A stretch of 64,000 nucleotides of DNA from Mesorhizobium sp. (lineage in GTDB: Bacteria > Pseudomonadota > Alphaproteobacteria > Rhizobiales > Rhizobiaceae). Made by a program: the position numbers and the translations under genes. Positions 34,580-43,166 of the stretch are shown piece after piece; position 1 is the stretch's first letter; the number at the start of each line of letters is the position of its first letter. Below the pieces are notes generated by a model that worked only from the letters and a program-made list of their open reading frames with translations, made no database searches and was not told the origin of the DNA. The DNA lies in assembly GCA_004020645.1 (NCBI GenBank), contig SAQL01000035.1:1-64000 (forward strand). Direction: 5' to 3'.

Positions 34580-35617
34580 CTAGGCCAAGCCTGCGGCAAA
34601 GAATGCTTTCGCGACAGGCTGGAAATATTGCATAGGAACCGCGTGGCCGAGTTTTGTAGTGCTTATCAGCTGACGCGCTAAGACATGGTCATGGACGATC
34701 GTCAGGCGTAGTGCCCGCGCCTCACTCAGCACATGTGAAACGCGCTCACCTTCGGCACGGCAAACTAAGAACGGCACCCCGGTTTCACCGCGAACGTAAC
34801 GCAGACCGATCAGGACCGCCCTTCCTGTTAAGACCAGCGTGGCGCGATGCACGCCAAGCGCAGGCTCGTCGGCCGCCTCCTCGCGGATGCGACGCTGTTC
34901 ACCTTTCAACTCTGGCGCTCCTTGCTGATCCTTCGACTCGCGCGTCACTTCGGTATTGGTCATGCGCATTTCGCGCAGATACAACGCGCGCTGGAGCAGG
35001 AGATCGATCAGTCCGCCGACCAGCAGTGCGCCGGCGCCAATTCCCATCAGCAATTTTGTCTCCATAAAGATGAGGCCAACACAGCCCATGCCGCAGATCG
35101 GCAGAGGGACCATTGTCTTCCACATCCCGAGAAGGACAATGGAAAAGGTTGCGCTGAGAACCAATACCTTGAACATGGTCTTGCAGACTTCGACCATGGA
35201 ACGAGCAGACCCCAAGCGCTTCAGCCCTTCAAAGGGGTCAATTTTCTTAAAGCTGAGCTTCATCGGCTCCAGAGAGAAGACAAATCCACCATTGGCTAGC
35301 AGGCTGGCCAAAATCACCGCGGCGACGAGGGTTCCAAGCAGCGGGCCAACAGCCGCGACGGTGAGTTGGACGAGCACAACCAATGCCTGCGGCACCGCGG
35401 TATCGAAAGGTAGGCTCTGCAACTTGGTGGCTAATAGGAGCGCTTCCCGGCATTTGTCCTCGATCACGCTGCCTCTTAGCCAAAGGTAGCCGAGCCCAGC
35501 GCAAGTCCCGACCGCGCGGACGAAATCGGAGCTACGTGGCAGCTGTCCTTTTTTGCGCGCTTCACTTAACTTCTTCGGGCTGGCGGCGTGTGTCTTCTCT
35601 TCACTTGTGTCGCTCAT
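34580..35617 (-). CDS. rhcU: T3SS switch protein RhcU (SctU) without NPTH motif
   Basis: 345 residues from MSDTSEEKTHA, whose ATG overlaps the rhcT stop (ATGA). N-terminal AASPKKLSEARKKGQLPRSSD is the SctU/FlhB signature and four membrane helices follow to ~residue 220. The cytosolic domain continues to LISTTKLGHAVPMQYFQPVA. The autocleavage motif NPTH of this family is not there: the equivalent place reads ATLVLTGRAVLIGLRY. The frame is open throughout, so this is a substitution, not a sequencing slip. It should switch the substrate class during assembly, but not by the usual autocleavage. Confidence 0.92.
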   Translation of the reverse strand: MSDTSEEKTHAASPKKLSEARKKGQLPRSSDFVRAVGTCAGLGYLWLRGSVIEDKCREALLLATKLQSLPFDTAVPQALVVLVQLTVAAVGPLLGTLVAAVILASLLANGGFVFSLEPMKLSFKKIDPFEGLKRLGSARSMVEVCKTMFKVLVLSATFSIVLLGMWKTMVPLPICGMGCVGLIFMETKLLMGIGAGALLVGGLIDLLLQRALYLREMRMTNTEVTRESKDQQGAPELKGEQRRIREEAADEPALGVHRATLVLTGRAVLIGLRYVRGETGVPFLVCRAEGERVSHVLSEARALRLTIVHDHVLARQLISTTKLGHAVPMQYFQPVAKAFFAAGLA

Positions 35618-36432
35618 GGCAGCAATTTGTCGAACCACTCCAGCGCGCCGTTGGCTTGTGTGACCTCCAGTTTCATGCTCTCCACCAGATAGGCAGCGTA
35701 GGTGACCATGAGAACTGGAAAGACAATGTTCTTGATTGCCGGAGACAGTTGGCTCGCCTTAAATTGCGGGGCAAAGCGACGCAGCAGCATCATCGATATA
35801 TCAATCAGTATCAGGAAGAACACGACAGGCCCCGATACCAATAATGCCGTGCGCATTATGCGGTCGAGAAGCCCCAACAACTCCATTGCTCCTGGCCCGC
35901 TCAGTGTCGGGTGAAACTGATACACCGGCCAGATCAAGTAGCTGCGGTACAGGACACTGATCAAAGTTTCCAGGCCTCCTGATCCGACGAATATGGCAAT
36001 CGCAGTGATCCCCAGAAAAACGCCCATCGCGGAAGCCTGACTGTTCGTCGCGGGATCGGCCGAAGCGGTCGGGCTGCTGATGCCGCGTTGGTTGTCGATA
36101 AGCTCCCCGGCAGCCTGAAGGCCCCAAAGCGGAATGCCAAGAAAAGTGCCAAGGAGTACACCGACAAAAACTTCCTTGAATCCGAGCAGGGTTAGCTGGA
36201 TCAGGCGTGTATCAGAATCCAGCGCCGGCAATCCGCCGCTGACGTGTGCCAGGCATGGTAGTGCGAAGCCAACAGCCAAACAGCCCCGGATCAGCCCACT
36301 GATCTGCGAGCGTGTGAATACGGGAAAGATCAGCATGATGCCCATCGCGCGGGCTGCCCCAAGACCTGCCGCAACGACGAGTTCGAGAGCCGTCTGGATC
36401 AGAATTTGAATATCGGCCGATGGCGCGTCCAT
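35614..36432 (-). CDS. rhcT: T3SS export apparatus protein RhcT (SctT)
   Basis: 272 residues, mostly hydrophobic, SctT/FliR family: ARAMGIMLIFPVFTRSQISG at the N-terminus, then FVGVLLGTFLGIPLWGLQAAGELIDNQRG (family hallmark). Part of the R5S4T1 export gate in the inner membrane. Overlaps rhcU by four bases and follows rhcS by eight. Confidence 0.95.
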   Translation of the reverse strand: MDAPSADIQILIQTALELVVAAGLGAARAMGIMLIFPVFTRSQISGLIRGCLAVGFALPCLAHVSGGLPALDSDTRLIQLTLLGFKEVFVGVLLGTFLGIPLWGLQAAGELIDNQRGISSPTASADPATNSQASAMGVFLGITAIAIFVGSGGLETLISVLYRSYLIWPVYQFHPTLSGPGAMELLGLLDRIMRTALLVSGPVVFFLILIDISMMLLRRFAPQFKASQLSPAIKNIVFPVLMVTYAAYLVESMKLEVTQANGALEWFDKLLP

Positions 36433-36440
36433 GGGGCGGA

Positions 36441-36689
36441 CTAGTAGCTAAGTGTCATTGCGGGAAACTCGGTGAAGATCTGATCGGCTAGCTCTATGAG
36501 CGGGGCGCTTAGCACAGGAGCAAACAGCCCAATCACCGCGACAACGACCAGAAGCTTCACGGTGAGCGGCAAGCTTTCATCCTGGATCTGCGTCGCCGCC
36601 TGGAGGATGCCGATGACGAGGCCGACAACCACTGATGCAATGAGCGGCGGTAGAATCCAGATCATGAAAACCACCAGTGATTGGCTCAT
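36441..36689 (-). CDS. rhcS: T3SS export apparatus protein RhcS (SctS)
   Basis: 82 residues from the first ATG (MSQSLVVFMIWILPP); two membrane helices, with the SctS/FliQ loop ATQIQDESLPLTVKLL between them. Family members are nearer 90 residues, and homologous-looking sequence (IITESSIITL) continues in frame upstream to the rhcR stop, where no ATG, GTG or TTG exists. Translation might begin at ATC 36716, giving 91 residues, or at 36689 with a shortened N-terminus. Part of the export gate with RhcR and RhcT. Confidence 0.88.
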   Translation of the reverse strand: MSQSLVVFMIWILPPLIASVVVGLVIGILQAATQIQDESLPLTVKLLVVVAVIGLFAPVLSAPLIELADQIFTEFPAMTLSY

Positions 36690-36718
36690 AAGAGTAATGA
36701 TGCTGGATTCAGTGATGA

Positions 36719-37384
36719 TCAGCCTCCCGGTAACGTATAACTCAGCACAAGCCCATGCATCAATTTTGACCAACCATCAATGGCAACAAACAAAAAGATC
36801 TTGAACGGGACAGATATAACAGTTGGTGAGACCATCGACATACCCATTGCCATCAAGATAGTTGTCACTATCAGATCTATAACAATAAAAGGCAGATAAA
36901 GTAGAAATCCCATCTCAAATCCGCGCTTCAATTCTGATAGCAAGAAAGATGGCACAAGTATTGCAAAGTCATCAGGCGTGGCTGCAGCGTGCATTTCCTC
37001 TGGCCAGACCTTTTCTGTCGAAGATAGGAAAAATCGCCGCTGCTCTTCATTTGTGAATTTCTTGAGATGCTCGCGCAAGGGCTCACTTCCGGCTTTAGCG
37101 GCGCTTACCCAGTCGTCGAATGTCTGATAGTGGAGCTTGGGATCCGACATGCGGTCATAGGTCTGCTCAGCAACGGGCGCACTAACGAACATAGTGAGGA
37201 TCATCGCCGCGGCGTACAGCACCACATTGGGTGGTATGGTCTGGGTCCCGAGCGCATTGCGGACGAGGAAAAGAACAATTGATACCTTTACAAAGGCCGT
37301 TGTCGTGGCAACTGCTAAAACCAGCAGACCGAGTCCGGCGGTAACCGCAAGAAGCGCCAGGATTGTCGGCTGAGCTTCACTCAT
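36719..37384 (-). CDS. rhcR: T3SS export apparatus protein RhcR (SctR)
   Basis: 221 residues from MSEAQPTILALLAV; the ATG overlaps the last codons of rhcQ. SctR/FliP features: FVKVSIVLFLVRNALGTQTIPPN, a soluble loop (~80-150), then FAILVPSFLLSELKRGFEMGFLLYLPFIVIDLI. Core of the export gate in the inner membrane. Normal length. Confidence 0.95.
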   Translation of the reverse strand: MSEAQPTILALLAVTAGLGLLVLAVATTTAFVKVSIVLFLVRNALGTQTIPPNVVLYAAAMILTMFVSAPVAEQTYDRMSDPKLHYQTFDDWVSAAKAGSEPLREHLKKFTNEEQRRFFLSSTEKVWPEEMHAAATPDDFAILVPSFLLSELKRGFEMGFLLYLPFIVIDLIVTTILMAMGMSMVSPTVISVPFKIFLFVAIDGWSKLMHGLVLSYTLPGG

Positions 37385-38441
37385 TGCATGCAAACCCGCC
37401 ACGGAGCCTGATGCCCAGCTCTTCTCCGATGCGGACAATGTCGCCACGCCCGATACGCTGACCATTGGCCACTATGTCGATCGGGCCGTCGATCGGCCAT
37501 CCAAGTTCAAAAATATGCCCTTCGCCGGCACTTCTTAATTCCCCAAGAGAAATAGGCCAGCGGCCGCATTCAAAGACAAGCACGATCTCGACATCGTCGA
37601 GATCCTTAGTAAGCTCCAGTTGCGATCCGGGTTGTGTCATATGCGCATTCTCCAAAGGACACGGTCGCGGGCGGAAAGGCCCCCGCAAGATTAATTCATC
37701 GCCGTCAAGATCCGCCCCGGCGCACAACTGGCCGACAGCTAGGGTGATCTGGCCGCGGCCGAACGGCGCAATATCGGGCAACAATGCATCACCGACACAT
37801 GCGCTTCGAAGAAGCGCCGCAGGAAGGCGAAGCGTGCCGACCTCTCCTGCAACAATGAGCGAGAGCTCTGGAGGCAGCCCGCCCAGCTGCCGCGGCAACT
37901 GGGCAAGCAGTTCGCCTAGCGCGCGAAACGCAGGCGGTACTAAGCCGTCAAGAGGCGTGAACAGGAATAGACGGCCCTTGCCCTTGACCGCGCCGAAAAT
38001 GATGTCGAGTTCAAGATGAGGAGCCAGCATCGTGGCTTCGCATACGCGCACGAGTTGCACGTTCAGACGCGTCGTCTCCTCCAGTCGAGTGACAAGCGGC
38101 TCAAGAGCGAGTTCGAGAATAAGCGAAGCAGTTGGCTCGGAAGGGAAGGCCAAGCCGTTCTGCACTGTCGTGATGAACTCCTCTACGAGCGGGCGCGACA
38201 GCGACAAGATGACCGTTTCGGCTCCCACTCTCCAGACGCAGTCAAGCATCGGAATGGCAGCAGGTTCCTGCTGCCAGACAAGCCCTGCCGTTCGCACCGA
38301 TAGCGGCACCTCGTTGATCCGGCTTTGAAACGGCGTGCGGGGCGCTGCTGTATCATTGAGCCACGAGACAACCGTGCGGGACAGTTTCAGAACTGGTTCG
38401 AACATGGCGGGTGTGACCGCAGCGGCTATCAAAGACTGCAC
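37377..38441 (-). CDS. rhcQ: T3SS C-ring protein RhcQ (SctQ)
   Basis: 354 residues if started at GTG (VQSLIAAAVTPAMF), with AAGAGG upstream; the ATG at 38408 is an alternative. The open frame itself extends further into y4yJ, without similarity. The C-terminal SpoA domain is clear: LELTKDLDDVEIVLVFECGR, LGELRSAGEGHIFELG and GRGDIVRIGEELGIRL. SctQ forms the cytoplasmic sorting platform with NolU and RhcL. A short ATG frame at the same place ends after 22 codons, so the gene may also have suffered a shift at its start. Confidence 0.88.
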   Translation of the reverse strand: MQSLIAAAVTPAMFEPVLKLSRTVVSWLNDTAAPRTPFQSRINEVPLSVRTAGLVWQQEPAAIPMLDCVWRVGAETVILSLSRPLVEEFITTVQNGLAFPSEPTASLILELALEPLVTRLEETTRLNVQLVRVCEATMLAPHLELDIIFGAVKGKGRLFLFTPLDGLVPPAFRALGELLAQLPRQLGGLPPELSLIVAGEVGTLRLPAALLRSACVGDALLPDIAPFGRGQITLAVGQLCAGADLDGDELILRGPFRPRPCPLENAHMTQPGSQLELTKDLDDVEIVLVFECGRWPISLGELRSAGEGHIFELGWPIDGPIDIVANGQRIGRGDIVRIGEELGIRLRGGFACNE

Positions 38442-38494
38442 GGTCGTGTCATTCGGACGACCTCTTGCGACTGTCGGATCCGGTTGCGCGGCAT

Positions 38495-39007
38495 TTAGGC
38501 AAGCGACCCCCTCGCATATTTCAGCAGTATCTCGTCGTCGGCCTCGATCTCGGCTGCGGCCTCCGAATGAGTCTCGACGGCGCGCCGCACGTCGTCCTCG
38601 ATTTGTTGCCATTTGTCCCTTGCCGCCGAACATATGACCCATAGCTCCCTCGTCCTGGACGCCGCCATCTCAGCCTCCTCTTGAGCGATTTGGGCATCAT
38701 CAAGCATCTGCCGTCTGGAAGTGATCTCAGCGGCAAGCTGTTCAGTGTGAAGGCGGTGACGGTCGAGCGCTGCGCTAGACAAGTTGTCGAGTGACATCAG
38801 ATGCTGATAGAGCGCTGCTTCTGTTCTTGAACAATGTTGCTGTATCATTGCAAGCTCCCTAGCGGCATTTTGTACGGCTGAGGCGGCCACATCGCGCTGG
38901 GCTTCCTTCTTGGACAGCTCGCCAAGGGCACGACGCTCTTGCATTTCCTTCAGAAGCCGTAACCTCGAAGACTGAACCCAGTTCACGCGGTCAGACGCGA
39001 CATCCAT
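38495..39007 (-). CDS. y4yJ: T3SS stalk protein Y4yJ (SctO-like)
   Basis: 170 residues, almost entirely helical with long heptads (LLKEMQERRALGELSKKEAQ ... RQMLDDAQIAQEEAEMAASR), the coiled-coil pattern of SctO/YscO/FliJ proteins that link the ATPase to the export gate. It sits between rhcN and rhcQ, the SctO place, and overlaps the rhcN end by 25 bases. Sequence similarity in this family is always low, so position and coiled coil carry the call. Confidence 0.8.
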   Translation of the reverse strand: MDVASDRVNWVQSSRLRLLKEMQERRALGELSKKEAQRDVAASAVQNAARELAMIQQHCSRTEAALYQHLMSLDNLSSAALDRHRLHTEQLAAEITSRRQMLDDAQIAQEEAEMAASRTRELWVICSAARDKWQQIEDDVRRAVETHSEAAAEIEADDEILLKYARGSLA

Positions 39008-40341
39008 GCGACCGTCTCCTCGAAATCTGACGCGTCATCTTCGCTCTGGCGCAGAAACTCCCTCAGTTCGTCGATTGACGCGACGGCCCGGTCAGTCAGG
39101 GGATCTCCACCTGGCTTGTATTCGCCAACATTGATCAAGAACTCGGTCTCGGCATAGCGCGATAGGAGCTCGCGGAAAATGGATGCTGCCTTGCGATGTG
39201 TCCCCGAAACGACTGCATCCATGACGCGGCTGCGACTCTGCAGCACATCAATAGCGGGGAAATGCGATCGCGCCGCAATAGCGCGTGAGAGGATGACATG
39301 GCCATCGAGAATACCACGCGATTCCTCGGCGATTGGATCACCTGTGCCATCACCCTCTACAAGCACCGTATAGAAGGCCGTGATTGAGCCCCGCTCACCC
39401 ATGCCGGCGCGCTCGAGCAGGCCTGGCAGCATGCCAAAAACGGAAGGAGGAAAGCCCCGTCGCGTCGGCGGCTCACCCGCAGCAAGGCCTATTTCGCGCA
39501 TAGCGCGGCAGAAGCGCGTCAGCGAATCCAGCATGAGAGCAACGCGTAGGCCCTGATCGCGAAAATATTCCGCGAGCGCAGTCGCCATTGGAGCGCATTG
39601 CGCACGCTCCACCGCCGAGCGGTCGGAGGTTTCAACCACGACGACCGTACGGAGAAGGCCCTCTTCACCAAGATTCCTTTCGATGAATTCACGAACTTCC
39701 CGTCCACGTTCGCCTATGAGCGCCACTATGACGACGTCAGCGGCGGCACCCTTTACGATCTGTGACAACAGCGTCGACTTGCCACCACCTGGCTCGCCAT
39801 AAATCCCGATCCGCTGGCCCTCGCCGCACGTCAGCAGACCATCGAGGACACGGACCCCAAGCGGGAATGGCCGCTCAATCATGCGCCTCGTCATCGGATT
39901 GGGGGCTCTGCCATGCAGTGGCCGAGTTTCGACGGTCTTGATTTCGCCTTTGCCGTCCAATGGGCGGCAACGACTGTCGATCACGCGACCGAGCAAATCG
40001 CCGCCGACGGGCACCTCACGCATTCGGCCAGTGGCCACGACCTCTGCGCGGCTGGATAGGCCCACCAAGTCCCCGATCGGTGTCAGCAATACACCATCAC
40101 CCGACAGGCCGATCACCTCGGCCTCGAGCGACAGCCCGGTTCGCGGGTCCTCTAGGAGGCAAAGTTCCCCAATACGAGTGTCTGGCAAGACGGCATGAAC
40201 CAGTGTGCCGATAGCCCGCGTGATCCGACCCCGCACCGCACGCGTGTCAATTCGCTTGGCCGCAGCCCTCAACGACGAGATTGCTGGAACGAGAGCTCGA
40301 GTGTCGGCGTCAGCGTTATGTTCTGGGACGGGCTTTCTCAT
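38983..40341 (-). CDS. rhcN: T3SS ATPase RhcN (SctN)
   Basis: 452 residues. Walker A GEPGGGKST, IALIGERGREVREFIERNL and Walker B VALMLDSLTRFCRA, then PPSVFGMLPGLLERAG, all diagnostic of T3SS/flagellar ATPases. It forms the hexamer that unfolds and releases effectors from chaperones at the export gate. ATG overlaps the rhcL stop (ATGA). Confidence 0.97.
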   Translation of the reverse strand: MRKPVPEHNADADTRALVPAISSLRAAAKRIDTRAVRGRITRAIGTLVHAVLPDTRIGELCLLEDPRTGLSLEAEVIGLSGDGVLLTPIGDLVGLSSRAEVVATGRMREVPVGGDLLGRVIDSRCRPLDGKGEIKTVETRPLHGRAPNPMTRRMIERPFPLGVRVLDGLLTCGEGQRIGIYGEPGGGKSTLLSQIVKGAAADVVIVALIGERGREVREFIERNLGEEGLLRTVVVVETSDRSAVERAQCAPMATALAEYFRDQGLRVALMLDSLTRFCRAMREIGLAAGEPPTRRGFPPSVFGMLPGLLERAGMGERGSITAFYTVLVEGDGTGDPIAEESRGILDGHVILSRAIAARSHFPAIDVLQSRSRVMDAVVSGTHRKAASIFRELLSRYAETEFLINVGEYKPGGDPLTDRAVASIDELREFLRQSEDDASDFEETVAWMSRLTA

Positions 40342-40961
40342 AGCTCGCCTTTTTCACAGAGCGTCCCGAAACCAAGGCGCAGCGCGCGCATCTGGGCGTC
40401 AAGTCCCAGGTCGACATTGCCGTACTCGCTCCACAGCACGCACCGTTGCGGCGACAACGTCGGGTCGGGCTCGATCCGCACCCTTGGTCGACCATCCTGG
40501 CCGTCGCATCGAGCAAACTCTCGTGCAAGCATGTCGACTTGCATGGGAGAAACATGAAGGCAAACTTCGGCGCCGCTGTATTGACACTCTATGGCGTGAC
40601 GAACAGCCCTCACCAATAGCTCGCCCGGATCGAAAGCGCCGATAAGATCGCTCAATATTTCCATCACGAGCTGCGGCAATTCCTGCTCCAGAGCCGCCTT
40701 TCGTCGCGCGATTTCGGAGATTGTCTCCGCAATCAGCCCTGCCATCTCCTCGGTGCCTGCATTCGAGCCCTCCATGTGGCCGCGCGCCCACGCCCGCTGG
40801 TAAACGGCGCGTGCCCAGTTTCGAACGCGCTGCCGATGCCGTTCTGCCGCGGCAAGCGCTTGCGCGGCGCTGTGCCAGGTTTCGAGCTCGCTCGCGGGTA
40901 TCAGTGGTCCGACTGGACGCATCTGCGGCGCTATTGGCCCCTCGGAAAGTTCGGCTGTCAT
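40338..40961 (-). CDS. rhcL: T3SS ATPase regulator RhcL (NolV, SctL)
   Basis: 207 residues, SctL/FliH type: helical N-terminal half (AQALAAAERHRQRVRNWARA) and a C-terminal domain binding the ATPase (AVRHAIECQYSGAEVCLHVS ... LDAQMRALRLGFGTL). Couples RhcN to the sorting platform. Overlaps nolU by four bases and rhcN by four; clearly one operon. Confidence 0.92.
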   Translation of the reverse strand: MTAELSEGPIAPQMRPVGPLIPASELETWHSAAQALAAAERHRQRVRNWARAVYQRAWARGHMEGSNAGTEEMAGLIAETISEIARRKAALEQELPQLVMEILSDLIGAFDPGELLVRAVRHAIECQYSGAEVCLHVSPMQVDMLAREFARCDGQDGRPRVRIEPDPTLSPQRCVLWSEYGNVDLGLDAQMRALRLGFGTLCEKGEL

Positions 40962-41584
40962 TTCACCGGGGTCTCTGTCTCAAAATGAGCTAGTACAAGT
41001 GAAAGCAATTGGCCGGCGGCGGTCCAATGCTCAGGTGCTGGAGTCTCCGCGGCAGTCCCCTCGGGCAACCGAAGAAGCACGCGGTTACGCTCGGTCGCTG
41101 AACTGTCCTGGAGCCAAGCCCCAAGACATGCATGTCCATCGTATTCGATTTGCTGAGCGAGTTTTTCTGGGTCCGCGATCAGTCTGTTCTCAACGGCATG
41201 CAGCAGGTGTCGGATTCCGAATGCGTGTGCATCCACGCCGATGCGTTTAACAAGGATGGCAAGCTCAGGCTGAGAGACAAACGCGACCAGCGAACGGGCA
41301 TGCCAGATACTACCAGCAAGAAGGGCAGCTCGATATGGATCGTGCCCGCGTAGAAGGTCCGGCCTGCAGCCGATGTGGTTCAGATCCACGTCATAGTTGC
41401 CCAGCAATTCTGCCAGCCTTGGATGCAGTCTGGAACACTTCTGCAACTTCACTAACGTTTCTGCCGATAACGCTGGATCAAGACGCGCCGCTAGACGGGT
41501 CGGATGGGCCGAAGCCGCAAGCTCGCTCGCGCCCGGAAAACGCAATTGGTGCGGACCATCAGGTCGGGCGGTCTGTATAGGCAT
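40958..41584 (-). CDS. nolU: T3SS sorting-platform protein NolU (SctK-like)
   Basis: 208 residues from MPIQTARPDGPHQ; the open frame runs upstream into rhcJ, but the shorter start fits the 14-base gap behind rhcJ and the NolU length. Features: LARLDPALSAETLVKLQKCSR, LRGHDPYRAALLAGSIWHAR and LVKRIGVDAHAFGIRHLLHA. NolU is the SctK-type adaptor between the inner ring and the cytoplasmic platform. Confidence 0.88.
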   Translation of the reverse strand: MPIQTARPDGPHQLRFPGASELAASAHPTRLAARLDPALSAETLVKLQKCSRLHPRLAELLGNYDVDLNHIGCRPDLLRGHDPYRAALLAGSIWHARSLVAFVSQPELAILVKRIGVDAHAFGIRHLLHAVENRLIADPEKLAQQIEYDGHACLGAWLQDSSATERNRVLLRLPEGTAAETPAPEHWTAAGQLLSLVLAHFETETPVK

Positions 41585-41597
41585 TTGCAATGAGATG

Positions 41598-42434
41598 TCA
41601 CCCACGTCCAATTGCAGGCATTCTTTTGCGAATGGCCTCGACAGCAGAAGCATCCCGGCGCCCCTCGACCTTGGAAACGCCGGTTGATTGCTTGCGCCGA
41701 CGCGTAACAACGCTGACCAAGAGATAACAGGCCACGGCGAATACGGCTGCGGCAAAACCTGTCACGGTCGCCAGAATTGGCGCAGGAAGAGGTATTGATG
41801 CTTGTGGCAAAACAGCAGTCGGATCGGGCCGTTGCTCGTGTGCGGACCGTTCTACCGGCACCAAAACCACTTCCACCTTATCGTAGGACAAGCCTTCGAT
41901 GCTGTCGGCTACGAGCATCTTTATCTTTGGCAGCAGAGCCGCGACATTTGTTTTGGCGTCGTGCCTGATAAACACCGAGGCCGAGGATGGCGTGGCGCCG
42001 GCTCGCACAAGGTCGTTATGCGGCAGCACGACGTGAACACGTACAGAAAAAACGCCATCGATATCGCTGATCGTCCGCGACAACTCTTCGCTCAGGGCAT
42101 ACACGTAACGGGCACGCTCTTCGGTCGGCGAGGCAATCAGGCCTGATCCTTGGAATATCTCACCGAGGTTCTTGAAGGATTGGCGCGGCAACCCCTTGGC
42201 GTTCAGAAGGTTGATTGAGAAGGCGAGCAGCTTTTCGTCAACCTGGATCGTGCTGGTCCCATCCTTGGCGACCACCCGGATCGCGGCGACCCCGTTGTCT
42301 TCAAGAAGTGCGAGCATTTCATTTGCCTCACGCTCTTGCAATTGCGTGTAGAGGTCGGTTTTGCAAGCACTGAGGGCGACGAGAACTGGCAGCATGACAA
42401 GTCTAATCGACCGCCACCCTGACAGGCCACGCAT
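41598..42434 (-). CDS. rhcJ: T3SS inner-ring lipoprotein RhcJ (NolT, SctJ)
   Basis: 278 residues from MRGLSGWRS (AAGGGCGA upstream; an ATG nine codons earlier is possible). Lipobox VALSAC, then the SctJ ring-building core TQLQEREANEMLALLEDNGV and SVRVHVVLPHND, SASVFIRHDAKTNVAALLPKIKMLVADSIEGL. One membrane helix near the C-terminus (ILATVTGFAAAVFAVACYLL). Builds the inner-membrane ring with Y4yQ. Confidence 0.95.
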   Translation of the reverse strand: MRGLSGWRSIRLVMLPVLVALSACKTDLYTQLQEREANEMLALLEDNGVAAIRVVAKDGTSTIQVDEKLLAFSINLLNAKGLPRQSFKNLGEIFQGSGLIASPTEERARYVYALSEELSRTISDIDGVFSVRVHVVLPHNDLVRAGATPSSASVFIRHDAKTNVAALLPKIKMLVADSIEGLSYDKVEVVLVPVERSAHEQRPDPTAVLPQASIPLPAPILATVTGFAAAVFAVACYLLVSVVTRRRKQSTGVSKVEGRRDASAVEAIRKRMPAIGRG

Positions 42435-42470
42435 GATTTCGCCCTTGGCCAAGCCAATCATGCGCCCGGT

Positions 42471-42980
42471 TCAGCCTTCCTTCAAAAGTTTATTCACGGA
42501 TGATGTGATGCCGCTGACGCCTTTGGAGATAAGCGCCACCTGGGTGACGCCGTTGTAAACATCCCGAAGACCAGCCATCATCGTTTCGAAGTCTTGCCCT
42601 TGTTGAGGAATGCCCGAGATTCCGGTTCCCGCCTCACCTGCGACGGGAAGCTTCTGCGCCGGTCCCGGTAGAGCGCCCTTCGAAAGGGCTATGTCATGGT
42701 CGAGCGCGGGGAAGGAAACAGTGTTGTGTGGATATAGGGAGGAAATCGTCTGCAACACGCGATCGCCCATGCCGCTCGTCGGCGCAGCCGCGCGCTGAAC
42801 ATCCATCGCCGCAGCAACTGGCGCCGCACTCGCTGGCCCCGCGGCGGCATCGTTTTTCAGCGAGTCGGCTGCATGCCCTAAGGCGCGCTCAAACTGGGCC
42901 TGCTCGACAATCGACGGTGATCCGACCCTGGGGAGGCCAGCCGTTAGAGTGGCAGAGATCGACGTGACAGGCATCATCAT
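42471..42980 (-). CDS. nopB: Nodulation outer protein NopB (NolB)
   Basis: 169 residues from the first of three consecutive ATGs (MMMPVTSISATLTAGLP); the open frame begins 23 codons earlier with residues not typical of NopB. The C-terminal half (FETMMAGLRDVYNGVTQVAL, SKGVSGITSSVNKLLKEG) resembles inner-rod (SctI) proteins. NopB is secreted and pilus-associated. First gene of the operon nopB-rhcJ-nolU-rhcL-rhcN-y4yJ-rhcQRSTU, with a tts box upstream. Confidence 0.88.
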   Translation of the reverse strand: MMMPVTSISATLTAGLPRVGSPSIVEQAQFERALGHAADSLKNDAAAGPASAAPVAAAMDVQRAAAPTSGMGDRVLQTISSLYPHNTVSFPALDHDIALSKGALPGPAQKLPVAGEAGTGISGIPQQGQDFETMMAGLRDVYNGVTQVALISKGVSGITSSVNKLLKEG

Positions 42981-43058
42981 GTAAGGACTCGGTTGCTCTC
43001 TCTGACCGGGCGAGCCCCGCCCATTCATCACCCGGTGTCGGCGCAACACTCCTAGGGG

Positions 43059-43084
43059 GGCAAGCTGACAACAAGCTGACTAAC
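43059..43084 (-). promoter_or_regulatory. tts box of the nopB-rhcU operon
   Basis: Minus strand: GTTAGTCAGCTTGTTGTCAG followed by CTTGCC, 79 bases before the nopB start, in the divergent interval with rhcC1. Whether it also serves rhcC1 is unclear. Confidence 0.85.
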
Positions 43085-43166
43085 GGCGGCGTCATTTCGA
43101 CATCTAAAATCTCTTCGGCAATTTAGTCACTTGTGATGATTTCAGCGTTTGGTTTATCAGTGCGAC

